A DNA stretch of 64,000 nt from VRUE01 sp036379955 (GTDB lineage: Bacteria; Actinomycetota; Thermoleophilia; Solirubrobacterales; 70-9). Position numbers and translations under genes: made by a program. The notes below the pieces were generated by a model. That model did no database searches and was not told the origin of the DNA. It saw nothing but the letters and a program-made list of their open reading frames with translations. How positions within the stretch are numbered: the first letter of the stretch is position 1; the number at the start of each line of letters is the position of its first letter. The DNA is taken from positions 37,445 to 101,444 of the forward strand of contig DASVFR010000037.1 in assembly GCA_036379955.1 (NCBI GenBank), read 5' to 3'. Below are positions 16,937 to 24,605 of this stretch, piece after piece.

Positions 16937-17667
16937 CCCTCGCGGCGGTAGTCGCCGCGGCTCAGGTGGTGCTCGAGAAAGACGTAGAGGACGATGAAGA
17001 GGTAGCGGCTGCCCATCTCGTTGAGGTGGAGCTTGGAGACGCCGGCCTTGCGGTTGGTCCAGGAGATCGGCACGATTCCGTAGCTGTATCCGCGCACCAC
17101 CGCCTTCAGCGGCAGCTCGACCGTGAGGTTGAAGTGGTTGGAGAGGAAGGGCCGCAGGTTTTCGATCACCTCGCGGCGGTAGGCCTTGAAGGCGTTGGTC
17201 GTGTCGTTGTAGCGGTGGCGGAAGAGGACGCGGATCCCCCAGTTGACGATCCGGTTCATGATCAGCTTCGAGCGCGGATAGTCGAGGACCTGGGAGCCGT
17301 GCATGAAGCGCGAGCCGAAGGCGCACTCATAGCCCTCCTCCAGCAGGCGCTGGTAGGCGACCAGGTCCTGGGGACTGTCGGAGCCATCGGCCATCACGAT
17401 CGCCACCGCGTCGCCGTCGAAGGCGTCGAGCCCGGCGCGCACCGCGAAGCCGAAGCCGTTGCGGAAGGGCGAGGGCAGGCAGCGGACCTGGGGGTGGCCC
17501 GCGGCGATGCCTTCGACGACCGCGGCCGTGCCGTCGGTGCTCGAGTCGTCGACGACGATCACCTCGTGCTCGATGCCCTCGGCAGAGAGGGCGGAGACGA
17601 TGCCCTCGACCGTCTCCTCGACCACCTCCTCCTCGTTGTGGGCGGGGATGACGACGGAGAGCTTCAT
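16933..17667 (-). CDS. GT2 glycosyltransferase, DPM1-like
   Basis: The 244-residue protein begins LSVVIPAHNEEEVV and has VIVVDDSSTDGTA, a VMADGSDSPQD acidic motif, a DTTNAFKAYRREVIENL segment and the final GVSKLHLNEMGSRY. It belongs to the polyprenyl-phosphate hexosyltransferase group. An ATGA overlap on each side couples it to the epimerase upstream and the GT87-like protein downstream. This ties production of a sugar nucleotide, lipid charging and transfer into one transcript. Confidence 0.85.
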   Translation of the reverse strand: MKLSVVIPAHNEEEVVEETVEGIVSALSAEGIEHEVIVVDDSSTDGTAAVVEGIAAGHPQVRCLPSPFRNGFGFAVRAGLDAFDGDAVAIVMADGSDSPQDLVAYQRLLEEGYECAFGSRFMHGSQVLDYPRSKLIMNRIVNWGIRVLFRHRYNDTTNAFKAYRREVIENLRPFLSNHFNLTVELPLKAVVRGYSYGIVPISWTNRKAGVSKLHLNEMGSRYLFIVLYVFLEHHLSRGDYRREG

Positions 17668-18737
17668 GCAGGGGCAGAGGTCCAGCGCTCGGCGTTGGCC
17701 TCGTGGATTTCGCGCAGGATCTGCTCCAGGCCGCGCCGCGGGCGCCAGCCGCCGTGCTCGGAGCCGAACTCGCCGAGGTCGCTGATCCACCAGCGGTGGT
17801 CGCCGACGCGCGCCTCCTCGCCCATCTCCCAGCGCAGCTCGCGCCCCGCGACGCGCTCGCAGAGCTCGATCGCCTCCAGCATCGAGCAGGCGTTCTCGCG
17901 ACCGCCGCCGATGTTGTAGACGGCAGCGGGGCGGGGCCTTTCGTGGAAGAGGAGGAAGGCGTCGACCAGGTCGGCGGCGTGCACGTTGTCGCGCACCTGC
18001 TTGCCCTCGTAGCCGAAGACGGTGTAGGGCTCGCCGGTGACGGTGCACTTCATCAGGTAGGCGAGGAAGCCGTGCAGCTGGGCGCCAGCGTGGTTGGGCC
18101 CGGTCAGGCAGCCGCCGCGGAAGCAGACGGTGGGCATGTCGAAGTAGCGCCCGTACTCCTGCACCAGCAGGTCGGCGGCCGCCTTGGAGGCGCCGAAGAG
18201 CGAGTGCAGGGTGGAGTCGATCGACATCGAGGTGTCGATGCCGCCGAAGTAGGGATGGTCCTCGGGCAGCTCAAGCCGGGTCTCCAGCTCCTCCAGGGGC
18301 AGGCGATTGGGGGTGTCGCCGTAGACCTTGTTGGTCGAGGTGAAGACGAAGGTCGCCTCGGGGCAGCGGTTGCGGGTCGCCTCGAGCAGGTTGAGCGTGC
18401 CGTTGGCGTTGATCCCGAAATCGGCCTGCGGGTCGCTCGCGGCCCAGTCGTGGGAGGGCTGGGCGGCGGTATGGACGACGAGCTCGATCGCGCCGCCGGC
18501 CTCGGCGAAGACGCGGTCGATCCCCTCGGCGTCGCGGATGTCCAGATCGACCGTGCGGAACGTCTCGAGCTCGCGCTCGAGCCGCTCGGTCACCAAGGCG
18601 GTCGAGGCCTCCGGCCCGAAGAGGCGGGCCCGGGTGTCGTTCTCGATCCCGATCACGTCGTAGCCGGCCTCGACCAGGCGGGAGGTGGACTCGGAGCCGA
18701 TCAGGCCCCCTGATCCGGTCACAATCGCAGTCGGCAT
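17664..18737 (-). CDS. NAD-dependent epimerase, CDP-paratose-2-epimerase-like, Tyr replaced by Phe
   Basis: A 357-residue extended SDR. The nucleotide site GSGGLIGS is slightly altered from GxxGxxG. TSTNKVYGD corresponds to the catalytic Ser/Thr strand. The usual YxxxK is here FGASK, so the catalytic Tyr is Phe. FRGGCLTGPNHAG and GKQVRDNVHAADLV match the CDP-paratose/tyvelose 2-epimerase branch. I believe the Phe is shared by an actinobacterial subgroup rather than being a lesion, because the rest of the protein is intact. The product sugar is unknown. Confidence 0.75.
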   Translation of the reverse strand: MPTAIVTGSGGLIGSESTSRLVEAGYDVIGIENDTRARLFGPEASTALVTERLERELETFRTVDLDIRDAEGIDRVFAEAGGAIELVVHTAAQPSHDWAASDPQADFGINANGTLNLLEATRNRCPEATFVFTSTNKVYGDTPNRLPLEELETRLELPEDHPYFGGIDTSMSIDSTLHSLFGASKAAADLLVQEYGRYFDMPTVCFRGGCLTGPNHAGAQLHGFLAYLMKCTVTGEPYTVFGYEGKQVRDNVHAADLVDAFLLFHERPRPAAVYNIGGGRENACSMLEAIELCERVAGRELRWEMGEEARVGDHRWWISDLGEFGSEHGGWRPRRGLEQILREIHEANAERWTSAPA

Positions 18738-18759
18738 CGCTTCCTCGTGTCTCCTTCGT

Positions 18760-19827
18760 CTAGCGCCCGAATCCCAGCGCGGCGCGCAGCTCGTCCTCGT
18801 GCTCGGCGGACCAGTCAAGCAGGTCGGCCAGGACCTCGCGCGGCTCGCGGCGCGGCCGCCACGAGGTTATGGAGTGCAGGCGCGAGCAGTCGCTGAGGTA
18901 GACGGGCACGTCGCCGGGGCGGTTCTCCGGCTCGGCGCCGATCGGCACCTCGCGGCCGGTCAGCTCGCGGCAGAGCGCGGTCGTCTCCAGCAGCGAGAGG
19001 CTGCCCGCGCGGCCGCCGCCGACGTTGGCGACGACGCCCGCCCAGCGCTGCGGCTCGCGCAGCTGCTCGTCGACCAGGTCGAGCAGGTCCTCAACGTGCA
19101 GCAGGTCCCGCACCTGCTTGCCCGAGCCGCCGTAGCCGATGTAGGAGAGGGGGCGGCCGAAGAGGTGGCTGAGCAGCCACCAGGAGAAGACGCCCTGGTC
19201 GACCTTGCCCATCTGCCAGGGGCCGGCGATCACGCCGCAGCGGTCGACCACCGCGCGCAGGCCGAAGGCGTCGGCGTACTCCTCGATCAGGTGCTCGGCG
19301 GAGAGCTTGGTCGCGCCGTAGAGGGTCCGCGGGCCGGCCATCGGGAAGTCCTCGGAGACGCCGGCCGGGCCGGCGCCGGGGACCGGCTGCTCGGCGGCGA
19401 GCTCGAAGCGGGTCTCCGCCTCCTCCAGGGCCAGCTGCAGCTGCGGCGCCACCGGGTAGACGCGGCTGGTCGAGAGGAAGACGACGAAGGCATTCTCGGC
19501 CCGGGCGCGCTCGAGGCAGTTGAAGGCGCCCACCAGGTTCGTCTGCACCGAGTAGGAGGCGTCGGCGAAGCCGGCCAGGACCGAGGGCTCGGCCGAGCAC
19601 TCGAGCATCGCCTCGAAGGGCCCGGCCGCGGCGAGGTCGGCCGGCTCGCGCACGTCGCCGTGGACGAACTCGACGCCGGCCTCGCGCAGGCGCGGCAGGT
19701 TCAGCTCCGAGCCGCGCCGCATCAGGTTGTCGAGGGCGACGATCTCCCACTCGGGATGGCGCGCCGCGAGGCCGACGCAGAGGTTGGCGCCGACGAAGCC
19801 GGCGCCGCCGGTGACCAGTATCCGCAC
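18760..19827 (-). CDS. NAD-dependent sugar-nucleotide epimerase/dehydratase
   Basis: A 355-residue extended SDR with the canonical TGGAGFVGANL dinucleotide loop, LDNLMRRGS, a LSTSRVYPV strand and YGATK as the catalytic Tyr-Lys pair. It has homology to the neighbour at 17664, and the two share the late GKQVRDLLHVEDLLD-type motif. The start is GTG. It is the first gene of the leftward epimerase-GT2-GT87 group, separated by about 22 nt. The exact nucleotide sugar cannot be read from the sequence. Confidence 0.8.
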   Translation of the reverse strand: MRILVTGGAGFVGANLCVGLAARHPEWEIVALDNLMRRGSELNLPRLREAGVEFVHGDVREPADLAAAGPFEAMLECSAEPSVLAGFADASYSVQTNLVGAFNCLERARAENAFVVFLSTSRVYPVAPQLQLALEEAETRFELAAEQPVPGAGPAGVSEDFPMAGPRTLYGATKLSAEHLIEEYADAFGLRAVVDRCGVIAGPWQMGKVDQGVFSWWLLSHLFGRPLSYIGYGGSGKQVRDLLHVEDLLDLVDEQLREPQRWAGVVANVGGGRAGSLSLLETTALCRELTGREVPIGAEPENRPGDVPVYLSDCSRLHSITSWRPRREPREVLADLLDWSAEHEDELRAALGFGR

Positions 19828-19852
19828 GCCGGGACTATATGTTGCGCGGCCG

Positions 19853-21802
19853 GTGGCAAAGGAAGGCTCGACGTCGCAGGGCAGGCGGCCGTTCTCGGCG
19901 GCCCGGGAGTGGACGGCCTCGCACCCGGTCGCGACCGCGGCGCTCGCCTACGGCCTGCTCGCCGTGGCCGCCGCCATCGCCGCCTTCTACTCGCTCTTCG
20001 ATCAGTTCGCCTTCTACGACGACGAGGGAACGCTGCTGGTCGCGCTGAAGGCGTTCGCCGGCGGCCAGGCGCTCTACCGCGACATCTACGCCGCCTACGG
20101 GCCGTTCTTCTTCGACGTCTTCGGCGGTTTCTTCGCCCTCACCGGATGGGCGGTCACCAACGACGCCAGCCGCCTGATTGTCGGCGTCGTCTGGATCGCG
20201 AGCAGCGTCGGCTTCGGCGTCGCCGTCCAGCGGCTCAGCGGCCGCCTGGCCCTGGGGCTCGGCGGCGCGATCGTCGCCTTCTCGACCCTCAGCGTGCTCG
20301 CCGCCGAGCCGATGCACCCGCAGGTGGCGATCGCGCCGCTGCTCGCCGGGATCACCCTGCTCGTCGCGCTCGGGCCCAGCCACAGGGTCGCCTGGGCCGG
20401 GGCGGCTACCGGGGCGCTGATCGGCTGCCTGGTGCTGACCAAGATCAACGTCGGCGGCTACGCCGCGATCGCCGCGGCGGTGGCCGCGGTCTTCGCCTGG
20501 GGGCCGCTCTACCGCCGCCGCTGGCTGCGCTGGCTGGCGGTGGCGGGCCTTCTCCTCCTGCCCTTCGCGGTCATGCTCCCCGACCTGCGCGAAGAATGGG
20601 TGCGCGACTTCGCCGCGCTCGAGCTGCTCGCCTTCGCTGCGGTGGCGATCGCCGCCCACACGGCGCGGCCGTCGCCGGGTGAGCCCGAAGCGCGGCTCGG
20701 GCGCTGGCTGCTGGCGGGGCTGGTGGGCGCGGTGGGAGCGGCCGTCGCGATCCTCGCCCTGCTCGTGCTGACCGGGCCGAGCGTCTCGGAGGCCTACGAC
20801 GGGATCGTCACCCAGGGACTGAAGCTGCGCAGCGCCTTCATGATCCCGCTCACCACGCCGGGGGCGGCGATCGACTGGGGCATCTTCGCGGTCGCCGCCG
20901 CCGGTCTGACCGTCTGGCTGCGCCGCGAAGGGACGGCAGGGCCCTCGCTCTGGCCGGGCCTGCTGCGCGTCGGGGCCGGGGTCGCGATCTGGTTCACGGT
21001 CGTCGGCTCCTCGCCGCTCTCGCTCAGCCCGACCGGCAACTACATCGCCTTGCCGATGGCGCTGGCCTGGATCGTCGCCCTGGCTCCGTCCGGCGCTACC
21101 GAGGCTCCCTACCGTCGCTTCGCCCGCATCTTCCTGCCGCTGCTGGCGGTGGCCCAGACCCTCCAGGCCTACCCGGTCGCGGGCAGCCAGGTCCGCATCG
21201 CCTCGGTCGCCTTCGTCGCGGTCGGCGCCGTCTGCATGAGCGACGGGATCGGCCAGCTGCGCGCCTGGAGCGCCGCGGCGGGCTGGCGGGCGCCGCGCTT
21301 CGAGGCGGCGAGCCTGGCGGCGACCGCGGCCCTCGCCGCGGTGCTCGGCTTCCACTCAATCGTCTCCTCGGCCGCGGGCGGGCTGGTCGCCTACGGGGAA
21401 CGTCCGGCGCTGCCCTACCCCGGCGCCGACCTCCTGCACCTCGCCCCGCCGCAGGGCGAAGAATACGTCCAGCTCGTCGACCTCCTGCACGAGCACGGCT
21501 GCACCACCTTCATCGGCTTCCCCAACGTCGACAGCCTCTATCTCTTTGCCGAAATCGAGCCGCCGAAGCCGAACGCGCCGGGCGCCTGGCCGATCCTCCT
21601 GCCGCACGACCAGCAGCGGCGCGTGGTCGAGCAGATGCGCGCCTCGCCCCGTCCCTGCGCGATCCGCAACGATGGCCTCGCCGACACCGCCTGGCTGCAC
21701 GGCACCCCGCCCGACGAAAGCGAACCCCTGATCCACTACATCTTCGACGACTTCAAGACCGTCGACACGGTCGGGGAATTCGAATTCCAGGTGGCGAAGT
21801 AG
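19853..21802 (+). CDS. Polytopic membrane protein, GT39-like
   Basis: A 649-residue protein starting at GTG, divergent from the epimerase. After the first helix (residues about 28-50) comes FYDDEGTLLVALKAFAGG, an acidic loop where GT-C enzymes carry the catalytic residue, then LYRDIYAAYGPFFFD. About 10-12 helices follow to residue 510, and the remaining 140 residues form an extracytoplasmic domain containing two Cys. A lipid-linked sugar transferase role is plausible, as for the other membrane proteins here. The substrate is unknown. Confidence 0.65.
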   Translation: MAKEGSTSQGRRPFSAAREWTASHPVATAALAYGLLAVAAAIAAFYSLFDQFAFYDDEGTLLVALKAFAGGQALYRDIYAAYGPFFFDVFGGFFALTGWAVTNDASRLIVGVVWIASSVGFGVAVQRLSGRLALGLGGAIVAFSTLSVLAAEPMHPQVAIAPLLAGITLLVALGPSHRVAWAGAATGALIGCLVLTKINVGGYAAIAAAVAAVFAWGPLYRRRWLRWLAVAGLLLLPFAVMLPDLREEWVRDFAALELLAFAAVAIAAHTARPSPGEPEARLGRWLLAGLVGAVGAAVAILALLVLTGPSVSEAYDGIVTQGLKLRSAFMIPLTTPGAAIDWGIFAVAAAGLTVWLRREGTAGPSLWPGLLRVGAGVAIWFTVVGSSPLSLSPTGNYIALPMALAWIVALAPSGATEAPYRRFARIFLPLLAVAQTLQAYPVAGSQVRIASVAFVAVGAVCMSDGIGQLRAWSAAAGWRAPRFEAASLAATAALAAVLGFHSIVSSAAGGLVAYGERPALPYPGADLLHLAPPQGEEYVQLVDLLHEHGCTTFIGFPNVDSLYLFAEIEPPKPNAPGAWPILLPHDQQRRVVEQMRASPRPCAIRNDGLADTAWLHGTPPDESEPLIHYIFDDFKTVDTVGEFEFQVAK

Positions 21803-21823
21803 AACGAGCGCGATGCCGCCGGC

Positions 21824-22828
21824 TCAGCCGACCGGCGACCGGGACATCTGCTGCTCGGCCTGCGCGTGGATCCACTCGTAGGTCTTCGTCAGACCGTCGC
21901 GCAGCGAGATCGAGGGCTGCCAGCCGTACGTCCGCTCGATCAGGGCGTTGTCGGAGTTGCGCCCTCGCACTCCCTGCGGCGCGTCCAGCTTGTAGCTCCG
22001 CTCCAGCTCGATGCCGGCGATCTCCTCAGCCAGGTCGACGAGCTGGTTGATGGTCACGAGCTCGGAGGAGCCGAGGTTGATCGGCTCGATCCGGGGGCCC
22101 TCGGCGATCATCAGGGTCCCCTTCACGCAGTCGTCGATGTACATGAAGCTGCGGGTCTGCTTGCCGTCGCCCCAGATCTCGATCCGGTGCTCGCCGCTGA
22201 GCTGCGCTTCCGCCACCTTGCGGCAGATCGCCGCCGGCGCCTTCTCGCGACCCCCGTCCCAGGTCCCATGCGGCCCGTAGGCGTTGTGGTAGCGGGCGAC
22301 GCGGGTCTCGAGGCCGAAGTCCTCCATGAAGTGACGGCACATGCGCTCGCTGAAGAGCTTCTCCCAGCCGTAGCCGTCCTCCGGCATCGCCGGGTAGGCG
22401 TCGGCCTCGCGCAGCGCCACCACCTCGGGGCTGCCCTGCTTTTCGGCCGCGTAGACGCACGCCGAGGAGGAGTAGAAGAAGCGCTCGACGCCGCTGTCGC
22501 GCGCCGCGATCAGCATGTGGGTCGAGGGCAGCACCGAGAGCATGCAGAGGGCTTTGTTGCCCTCGATGAAGCCCATACCGCCCATGTCGCAGGCGAGGTT
22601 GTAGACCTCCGAGGCGCCCTCGACAGCCTCGCGGGCCGCCTCGAGCAGGGAGACGTCGAGGACCCGGTTGTCGGCCCCCTCGAAGACCTGATGCCACTCC
22701 TCCAGCGGCTTGCAGTCCACCGAGCGCACCTCGCGGCCCTGGCGCAGCAGCTCGCCGACGAGATGACCGCCGATGAAGCCGCCGCCGCCGGCAACGAGAA
22801 CGGCGCCGCCTGGAGTCGAACTCGACAT
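21824..22828 (-). CDS. GDP-mannose-3,5-epimerase-like SDR
   Basis: The 334-residue protein shows GGGGFIGGHL for NAD binding, the distinctive NLACDMGGMGFI motif of GDP-mannose 3,5-epimerases, SSSACVYAAE, the catalytic YGWEK, and GDGKQTRSFMYIDDCV. These are the hallmark motifs of the plant-type GME family and its bacterial relatives. The enzyme would convert GDP-mannose to GDP-L-galactose or a gulose epimer. It faces the membrane protein at 19853 end to end. Confidence 0.82.
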   Translation of the reverse strand: MSSSTPGGAVLVAGGGGFIGGHLVGELLRQGREVRSVDCKPLEEWHQVFEGADNRVLDVSLLEAAREAVEGASEVYNLACDMGGMGFIEGNKALCMLSVLPSTHMLIAARDSGVERFFYSSSACVYAAEKQGSPEVVALREADAYPAMPEDGYGWEKLFSERMCRHFMEDFGLETRVARYHNAYGPHGTWDGGREKAPAAICRKVAEAQLSGEHRIEIWGDGKQTRSFMYIDDCVKGTLMIAEGPRIEPINLGSSELVTINQLVDLAEEIAGIELERSYKLDAPQGVRGRNSDNALIERTYGWQPSISLRDGLTKTYEWIHAQAEQQMSRSPVG

Positions 22829-22896
22829 CCGCCGGAATACTAGTCAGCCACGCTCTCGGTCATCATTCGCTCGCCTTCACGCTAACCCGACCGAGG

Positions 22897-23037
22897 TCAA
22901 CGGATCAGCTTGACGGCGACGCTGACTTCTGGGAGGTCTGTCCAATCTTTGTCCGCTGTGACCGCAGGCACCTCGAAACGGGCAGCCAGCGCGAGGCACG
23001 CCCGGTCGCCGAAGGACAGCCCTTGGGCACCGGGCTC
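22897..23037 (-). pseudogene. 3' fragment of a PIN-domain (VapC) toxin gene
   Basis: Read leftward, this stretch encodes the conserved C-terminal third of a PIN toxin: GLSFGDRACLALAARFEVPA, then TADKDWTD and a final VAVKLIR before a stop. It runs directly into the terminal inverted repeat of the inserted element. A matching 5' fragment lies on the far side, next to an intact antitoxin gene. The toxin is therefore inactive. Confidence 0.72.
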
Positions 23038-23057
23038 GGGTAGTGGGTCAGTTTGAA
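23038..23057 (+). repeat. Left terminal inverted repeat of the 3.08-kb element
   Basis: A 20-bp end repeat starting GGGTAGTGGG. Its inner part also forms a short GGTCAGTT/AACTGACC palindrome at 23046-23063. The stop codon of the broken small gene lies inside it. Confidence 0.82.
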
Positions 23058-23244
23058 CTGACCTGCGTCCTGATCGCTTCGGCCTGCGCTGGGGTCAGCA
23101 ACCAACGCCCTCCTTTGCCAGGGGCATCGCCTGGAAGAGTTCATGGGCAACCCGCCGAGTTTGGCGAGCACCAGCGCTTCGCGAGCCAGTCTGAGCGCTC
23201 CCCCATAGCTGAACAGCAAGCTCGGTAGGGGTCAGCGTCTCCAT
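23048..23244 (-). pseudogene. Small HTH-like gene broken by a frameshift
   Basis: From ATG 23244, one frame encodes METLTPTELAVQLWG followed by SAGARQTRRVAHELFQ and stops at 23095 (49 residues). The adjacent frame continues the same kind of protein with APGKGGRWLLTPAQAEAIRT and stops at 23048 inside the terminal repeat. Joined by a one-base shift near 23130, they make a 65-residue protein with a G-x-R-W-x-L-T segment, as seen in small DNA-binding domains. Either the gene is mutated or the shift is a sequencing error. Confidence 0.5.
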
Positions 23245-23386
23245 GCGCTGAGGCTAGCGAGCAATCAACCCAGCAGCGCCGCGATCAACAACGCGGGCGA
23301 TTTGAGGTAGCGGGCCGCCGAGCTGTCGCCTATGCGAGACTGGGACCATGAGTGCCAGACCGATCCTGCATATTTGGGTACGCGGG

Positions 23387-23416
23387 TTGACTTCTCGCCG
23401 AGATTGCCGATATGGT
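23387..23416 (+). promoter_or_regulatory. Sigma-70-like promoter for a possibly leaderless transcript
   Basis: TTGACT (23387-23392) and TATGGT (23411-23416) are separated by 18 bp. The ATG of the next small gene follows the -10 box by only 7 nt, so the transcript would start at or next to the initiation codon. Leaderless mRNAs are common in actinobacteria. The match is good, but no experimental support exists. Confidence 0.5.
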
Positions 23417-23423
23417 GCCTGCG

Positions 23424-23621
23424 ATGGCCGTTGAGATTGGCGCCAATGGCGGGTTTGGCGAGTGCGTCTCCCTTACGGGAGACGATGCTACGCGCTTTGT
23501 GGACGACATTCTGCGTCCGTCTACTGACGCGCGTCGACTCGCCCATCTAGAGCGTTCCGACGAGTCTTTCGAGCGCTCCTTCTCGCCAGAGCCGATCAGC
23601 GAACTACCGACTGGCGAGTAA
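23424..23621 (+). CDS. Small protein, possible antitoxin partner of the GNAT
   Basis: A 65-residue protein beginning MAVEIGANGGFGECVSLTG. The C-terminal half is acidic and helical, with GDDATRFVDDILRPS. It ends 6 nt before the GNAT start. Size, order and spacing fit an antitoxin preceding an acetyltransferase toxin, as in TacA-TacT-type modules. I see no clear ribbon-helix-helix motif, so the role is a guess from context. Confidence 0.45.
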   Translation: MAVEIGANGGFGECVSLTGDDATRFVDDILRPSTDARRLAHLERSDESFERSFSPEPISELPTGE

Positions 23622-23627
23622 GCCACA

Positions 23628-24245
23628 TTGGCGCCGCAGCTCCGGCGCTTGGCGCTTCCGCTTGCTGCGCCACTGCTCGATGCGATTGGCGGGTTCGACT
23701 GCGTCGGCGAGCACCATCCAGGCGATCCGGTCGCTGACAACGTCAACAGCTTCCTGGCGGGCATGCGATTCCTAGATGGCTTGCGGCACGGCGTTAGCGC
23801 GACGTATCTCTGGATCGATCCGGGCGCTTCGCCCCAGATCGTCGGATACGCGACCTTGACCTTTGACTCAGTTCGCTTGACGAACGCAGAGAAGAGACGC
23901 ATGGAGAACATCGGCTTCTCTGATTTCGGTGCCCTGCGCATCCAGATGATAGGCGTGGACCATCGCCACCAGCGAAACGGTCATGGCGGCGAGCTACTGC
24001 GAAGCGTTACGGGCCTGGCCCGCAAACTTTCCCAAGACGTAGCTGTTCGCTTCCTCCTAGCGGACGCCAATGTGCGGATGGTCGATTGGTATGAAGGAGC
24101 AGGCTTCGTACGAAACCAAGCTGACCGCTATGCGACGAGGCCCGATCCCGAGCGCAGCGTTTCGATGCGCCTCGACCTGCTTGAGGGCCTTCAAGGAGAG
24201 GGCGTCGAAGCGGCTCCCGCAGTCGCAGAGGCGATGAGCGAGTAG
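23628..24245 (+). CDS. GNAT-family acetyltransferase, possible toxin
   Basis: The 205-residue protein starts at TTG. The acetyl-CoA-binding motif A is seen as IQMIGVDHRHQRNGHGGELL, a match to the R/Q-x-x-G-x-G pattern with one substitution, and WYEGAGFV supplies motif B. The N-terminal 60 residues resemble those of GNAT toxins that acetylate charged tRNA, but this is not decisive. The gene sits in the transferred element and has more A/T at third positions than its neighbours. It may form a unit with the small gene just upstream. Confidence 0.7.
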   Translation: MAPQLRRLALPLAAPLLDAIGGFDCVGEHHPGDPVADNVNSFLAGMRFLDGLRHGVSATYLWIDPGASPQIVGYATLTFDSVRLTNAEKRRMENIGFSDFGALRIQMIGVDHRHQRNGHGGELLRSVTGLARKLSQDVAVRFLLADANVRMVDWYEGAGFVRNQADRYATRPDPERSVSMRLDLLEGLQGEGVEAAPAVAEAMSE

Positions 24246-24257
24246 GTCCAAAGCTAG

Positions 24258-24400
24258 TCAAGCAGCCTGCGATCTCTTCAAGCGACCAGACGTGATTGGC
24301 CACCCCGGTTGCCATCGCTGGCGTCCGGGGATAGCGATCCTTCAGCGCTTTGTGAGAACGGGCGAAGTTGTAGAGCCACAATCGCCAGCAGCGCCGCAGG
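24258..24400 (-). pseudogene. C-terminal remnant of a DDE-type IS transposase
   Basis: Read leftward, the stretch encodes WRLWLYNFARSHKALKDRYP followed by RTPAMATGVANHVWSLEEIAG. This matches the pattern of an IS transposase C-terminus (YNF-x-R-x-H-x-x-L, TPAM-x-x-G, VWSLEEI). No catalytic core is found upstream on this strand. The rest of the 360-nt gap 24246-24605 holds only the ribosome-binding site of the methyltransferase. Confidence 0.6.
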
Positions 24401-24605
24401 CCACCTCCGGAGTTCTGGATCAAGGTCGGGCTAGCCGTCAGCGCTGCGCAGCTACTCACCGGCTGGCACGCGCTGCTGTCGCCCTCGTTGTGCTCGCCCT
24501 CCCGGTGTGGCTATTCCGCCCACGAGCCAATGCCGCATTCCTTTGATGGAGGCCAAGCCATAGATCGGTACGGCAAAAGTCCTCTCAAGGTAAAGGAGAA
24601 ATTCT

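Noticed and set aside
23424..24245. Firm TacA-TacT assignment
   Set aside because: The small protein has no visible ribbon-helix-helix and the acetyltransferase N-terminus is not diagnostic. Only a possible toxin-antitoxin role is stated.
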